From a virus, in IMG/VR virus record IMGVR_UViG_3300044627_002345, positions 1 to 23,215 of that record: DNA of 23,215 nt; one strand, 5' to 3'. Shown here in pieces: positions 21,674 to 23,215 of this stretch (the first letter of the stretch is position 1; each line of letters starts with the position of its first letter). The notes below the pieces were generated by a model, which was not told the DNA's origin, ran no database searches, and saw only the letters and a program-made list of their open reading frames with translations. The translations under genes and the position numbers were made by a program.

Positions 21674-23215
21674 ATGAAAAAAATCTTATTATTTTTGGGG
21701 GTATTATTACTATCCCTTTCTTCTTTTGCCCAAGTCAAATTTAGAGCGCTATCCTCTGTGGGCGGAGCTACTTTAGAAAGAGGCGGAACTTTCGAGTATG
21801 TCATTCAAGCGAATGGTAATGGTAACAATACTACTCGTCAAATTTTGGTTGATATGCAATACGATCAAGTAAACTTTGAGCTTGTATCAGTGAATCATAC
21901 AGGAACAGGCGGAAATGGTGGAGTGTTGCCTGCTGGATCTACAATTGGTCTGTCTTTCACAAACTATCCAAATTACACTTGGAATTCTGTAACCTCTGGT
22001 AATAGCGCTAACAACACAGCTAACGGTACAGCTAACTACCAATATGCTAGTTACACATTTAATGGAGCCGGAGGAGCTAACGCTATTTTAAGAACAACAT
22101 TAACCTGGTCTACTACGAGTGGTATGCCTTACACGGGATATGATAGGCTGATAGTATTTACGTTTAGATTAAAAGCTGCATCTACTGCATACACTTTCAA
22201 TCCTATTAAATTAAACTTCGTTGCAGGTTGGACTGGAGCAGGCACTCAAGACGCTACTTTAATGGAGTCTCCAACATCTACAGCAGTTACAATGAATCAA
22301 AACTTCGGTAAGTACGTAACAGCAAAAGTAGATCTAAACTCTAATCTATTTAATCTTTCAGCATTACGAGTTTCTTTTAGAGATACTGTGACAAATCAAG
22401 GTCAACTGTTTCCAGTTTTAGCAGACGGTACAGTAGATGTTAATCAATCTTTATTGACTGCAAATACAGTATATGATGTGGCTTTGATGCACAACATGGA
22501 TAAAATATTTGATATCTACAATGGAGCAATCACCATATCAGATTTCACAACAGCGCAAGCCGAGTTTACTTCTATGGGATTAACTCCAGGAAAAGGCGTA
22601 AATATAAACACAGGTCAAGCTTTATATGCCGCAGATATTAACAAGAATAACGCAATAGACGGAGGAGATTTACCTAGATTACTTGGACAGGTTGCAGGAA
22701 AAGATACACTAATGACTTTGCCTACAGGATATACAGCAGGTAGTGGAGGTTGGATGAGCTTACCAACTTGGAGAGCTGCGGATGCTTCTACTACATGGGG
22801 ACAAGTAGAATGGGCGTACGTAACTCCAAACAGCTACTCTAATGGAGTTAGCGCTTTACGTATTGATATGAGAGAGTTTCCAGCTGGAACTACTCCAAAT
22901 CAAATAAAGAGTATTCAGCTATTTGATATCTATACTGGACCTATTGAATATATGAGTGAAGATGCGGCTTGGGCATTATATAAAGTGCCATCTAATTTAT
23001 CTAAGGTTTCAAATGGCACTTCAACTTACTTAAGTTATATTAGACAAAATGACACTGATTTTAGTTTAAGAGCAGAGTTTGAATTTAATGCTTCTCCAAA
23101 TAATTCTTGGGGAGCGATTACAACCTCTAACTGGAATTCTATCACTAGACCTAGAACAATATTTAAAACCGGTACTTTAGGAGCAAACGCCATATTGGAT
23201 TTAAAATATCTTTTA
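21674..23215 (+). CDS. Large secreted protein with cohesin-like region and dockerin-like EF-hand (3' truncated)
   Basis: The frame is open from ATG 21674 to the window edge (514 codons) without a stop. A signal peptide (MKKILLFLGVLLLSLSSFAQ) is followed by a region (about 22-210) with cohesin-like or Ig-like strands (ILVDMQYDQVNFELVSV ... LIVFTFRLKAAS) rich in Asn, Thr, Gly and Ser. Residues 321-332 (DINKNNAIDGGD) match the calcium loop of a type I dockerin: D321, N323, N325, I328, D332, followed by LPRLLG. Only one such repeat is visible; dockerins usually have two. The rest (350-514) is again strand-rich. It is probably an extracellular or surface adhesin-like protein. Whether it is a virion part or a product displayed by the infected cell cannot be told. 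Confidence 0.7.
   Translation, partial: MKKILLFLGVLLLSLSSFAQVKFRALSSVGGATLERGGTFEYVIQANGNGNNTTRQILVDMQYDQVNFELVSVNHTGTGGNGGVLPAGSTIGLSFTNYPNYTWNSVTSGNSANNTANGTANYQYASYTFNGAGGANAILRTTLTWSTTSGMPYTGYDRLIVFTFRLKAASTAYTFNPIKLNFVAGWTGAGTQDATLMESPTSTAVTMNQNFGKYVTAKVDLNSNLFNLSALRVSFRDTVTNQGQLFPVLADGTVDVNQSLLTANTVYDVALMHNMDKIFDIYNGAITISDFTTAQAEFTSMGLTPGKGVNINTGQALYAADINKNNAIDGGDLPRLLGQVAGKDTLMTLPTGYTAGSGGWMSLPTWRAADASTTWGQVEWAYVTPNSYSNGVSALRIDMREFPAGTTPNQIKSIQLFDIYTGPIEYMSEDAAWALYKVPSNLSKVSNGTSTYLSYIRQNDTDFSLRAEFEFNASPNNSWGAITTSNWNSITRPRTIFKTGTLGANAILDLKYLL

Overview
The window looks like part of the genome of a large, AT-rich bacteriophage (or a closely phage-like replicon) of a Bacteroidetes host. 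All supported genes lie on the + strand, tightly packed, often with overlapping stops and starts. The phage reading rests on the tight clustering of a replicative helicase, a proofreading DNA polymerase A without a 5'-3' exonuclease, a class II ribonucleotide reductase, dUTPase, dCMP deaminase and a T4 gp42-like dCMP hydroxymethylase, mixed with many small genes without assigned function. The Bacteroidetes reading rests on TATATTTA/G boxes resembling the TAnnTTTG -7 element, a near absence of Shine-Dalgarno sites, signal peptides ending in ...AQ or ...GQ, a DUF5522 protein and an Oar-like TonB-dependent receptor.

Layout. 1-4405: end of a DnaB/gp41-type helicase, a small unknown gene, NrdJ, a cysteine-cluster DUF5522 protein, two small proteins and a four-helix membrane protein. 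4448-6757: DNA polymerase. 6758-9505: chaperone cassette (hsp20, small gene, groES, groEL) ending in a perfect 8-bp hairpin; hsp20 is flanked by inverted repeats and carries the window's one clear strong SD site. 9532-12673: unknown protein, SGNH-hydrolase-like protein, lipoprotein and a protein resembling fold-type II PLP enzymes. 12710-16320: nucleotide block (DUF6378, dUTPase, flavodoxin-fold oxidoreductase, dCMP deaminase, dCMP hydroxymethylase-like enzyme), then three small genes without known function. 16321-19877: a structured leader, a terminator-like hairpin only 25 nt before the start codon, the 1092-aa TonB-dependent receptor gene, and a second strong terminator. 19896-23215: signal-peptide endonuclease, small unknown gene, thioredoxin, a secreted unknown protein behind a 15-bp hairpin, and the start of a large secreted cohesin/dockerin-like protein that runs off the window.

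How it fits together. Helicase and polymerase copy the genome. NrdJ, probably reduced by the phage thioredoxin, makes deoxynucleotides. dUTPase and dCMP deaminase feed dUMP, and the gp42-like enzyme, with Asp at the base-selecting position, would divert dCMP to hydroxymethyl-dCMP, so the phage DNA may carry modified cytosine. Hsp20 and GroES/GroEL would support folding of abundant phage proteins. The most unusual layer is a set of five proteins predicted to leave the cytoplasm (lipoprotein, outer-membrane receptor, nuclease, two further secreted proteins), suggesting remodelling of the infected cell's envelope or surroundings.

No tRNA, rRNA, CRISPR array or insertion sequence was recognised by eye. 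All family assignments come from motif recognition without database searches.
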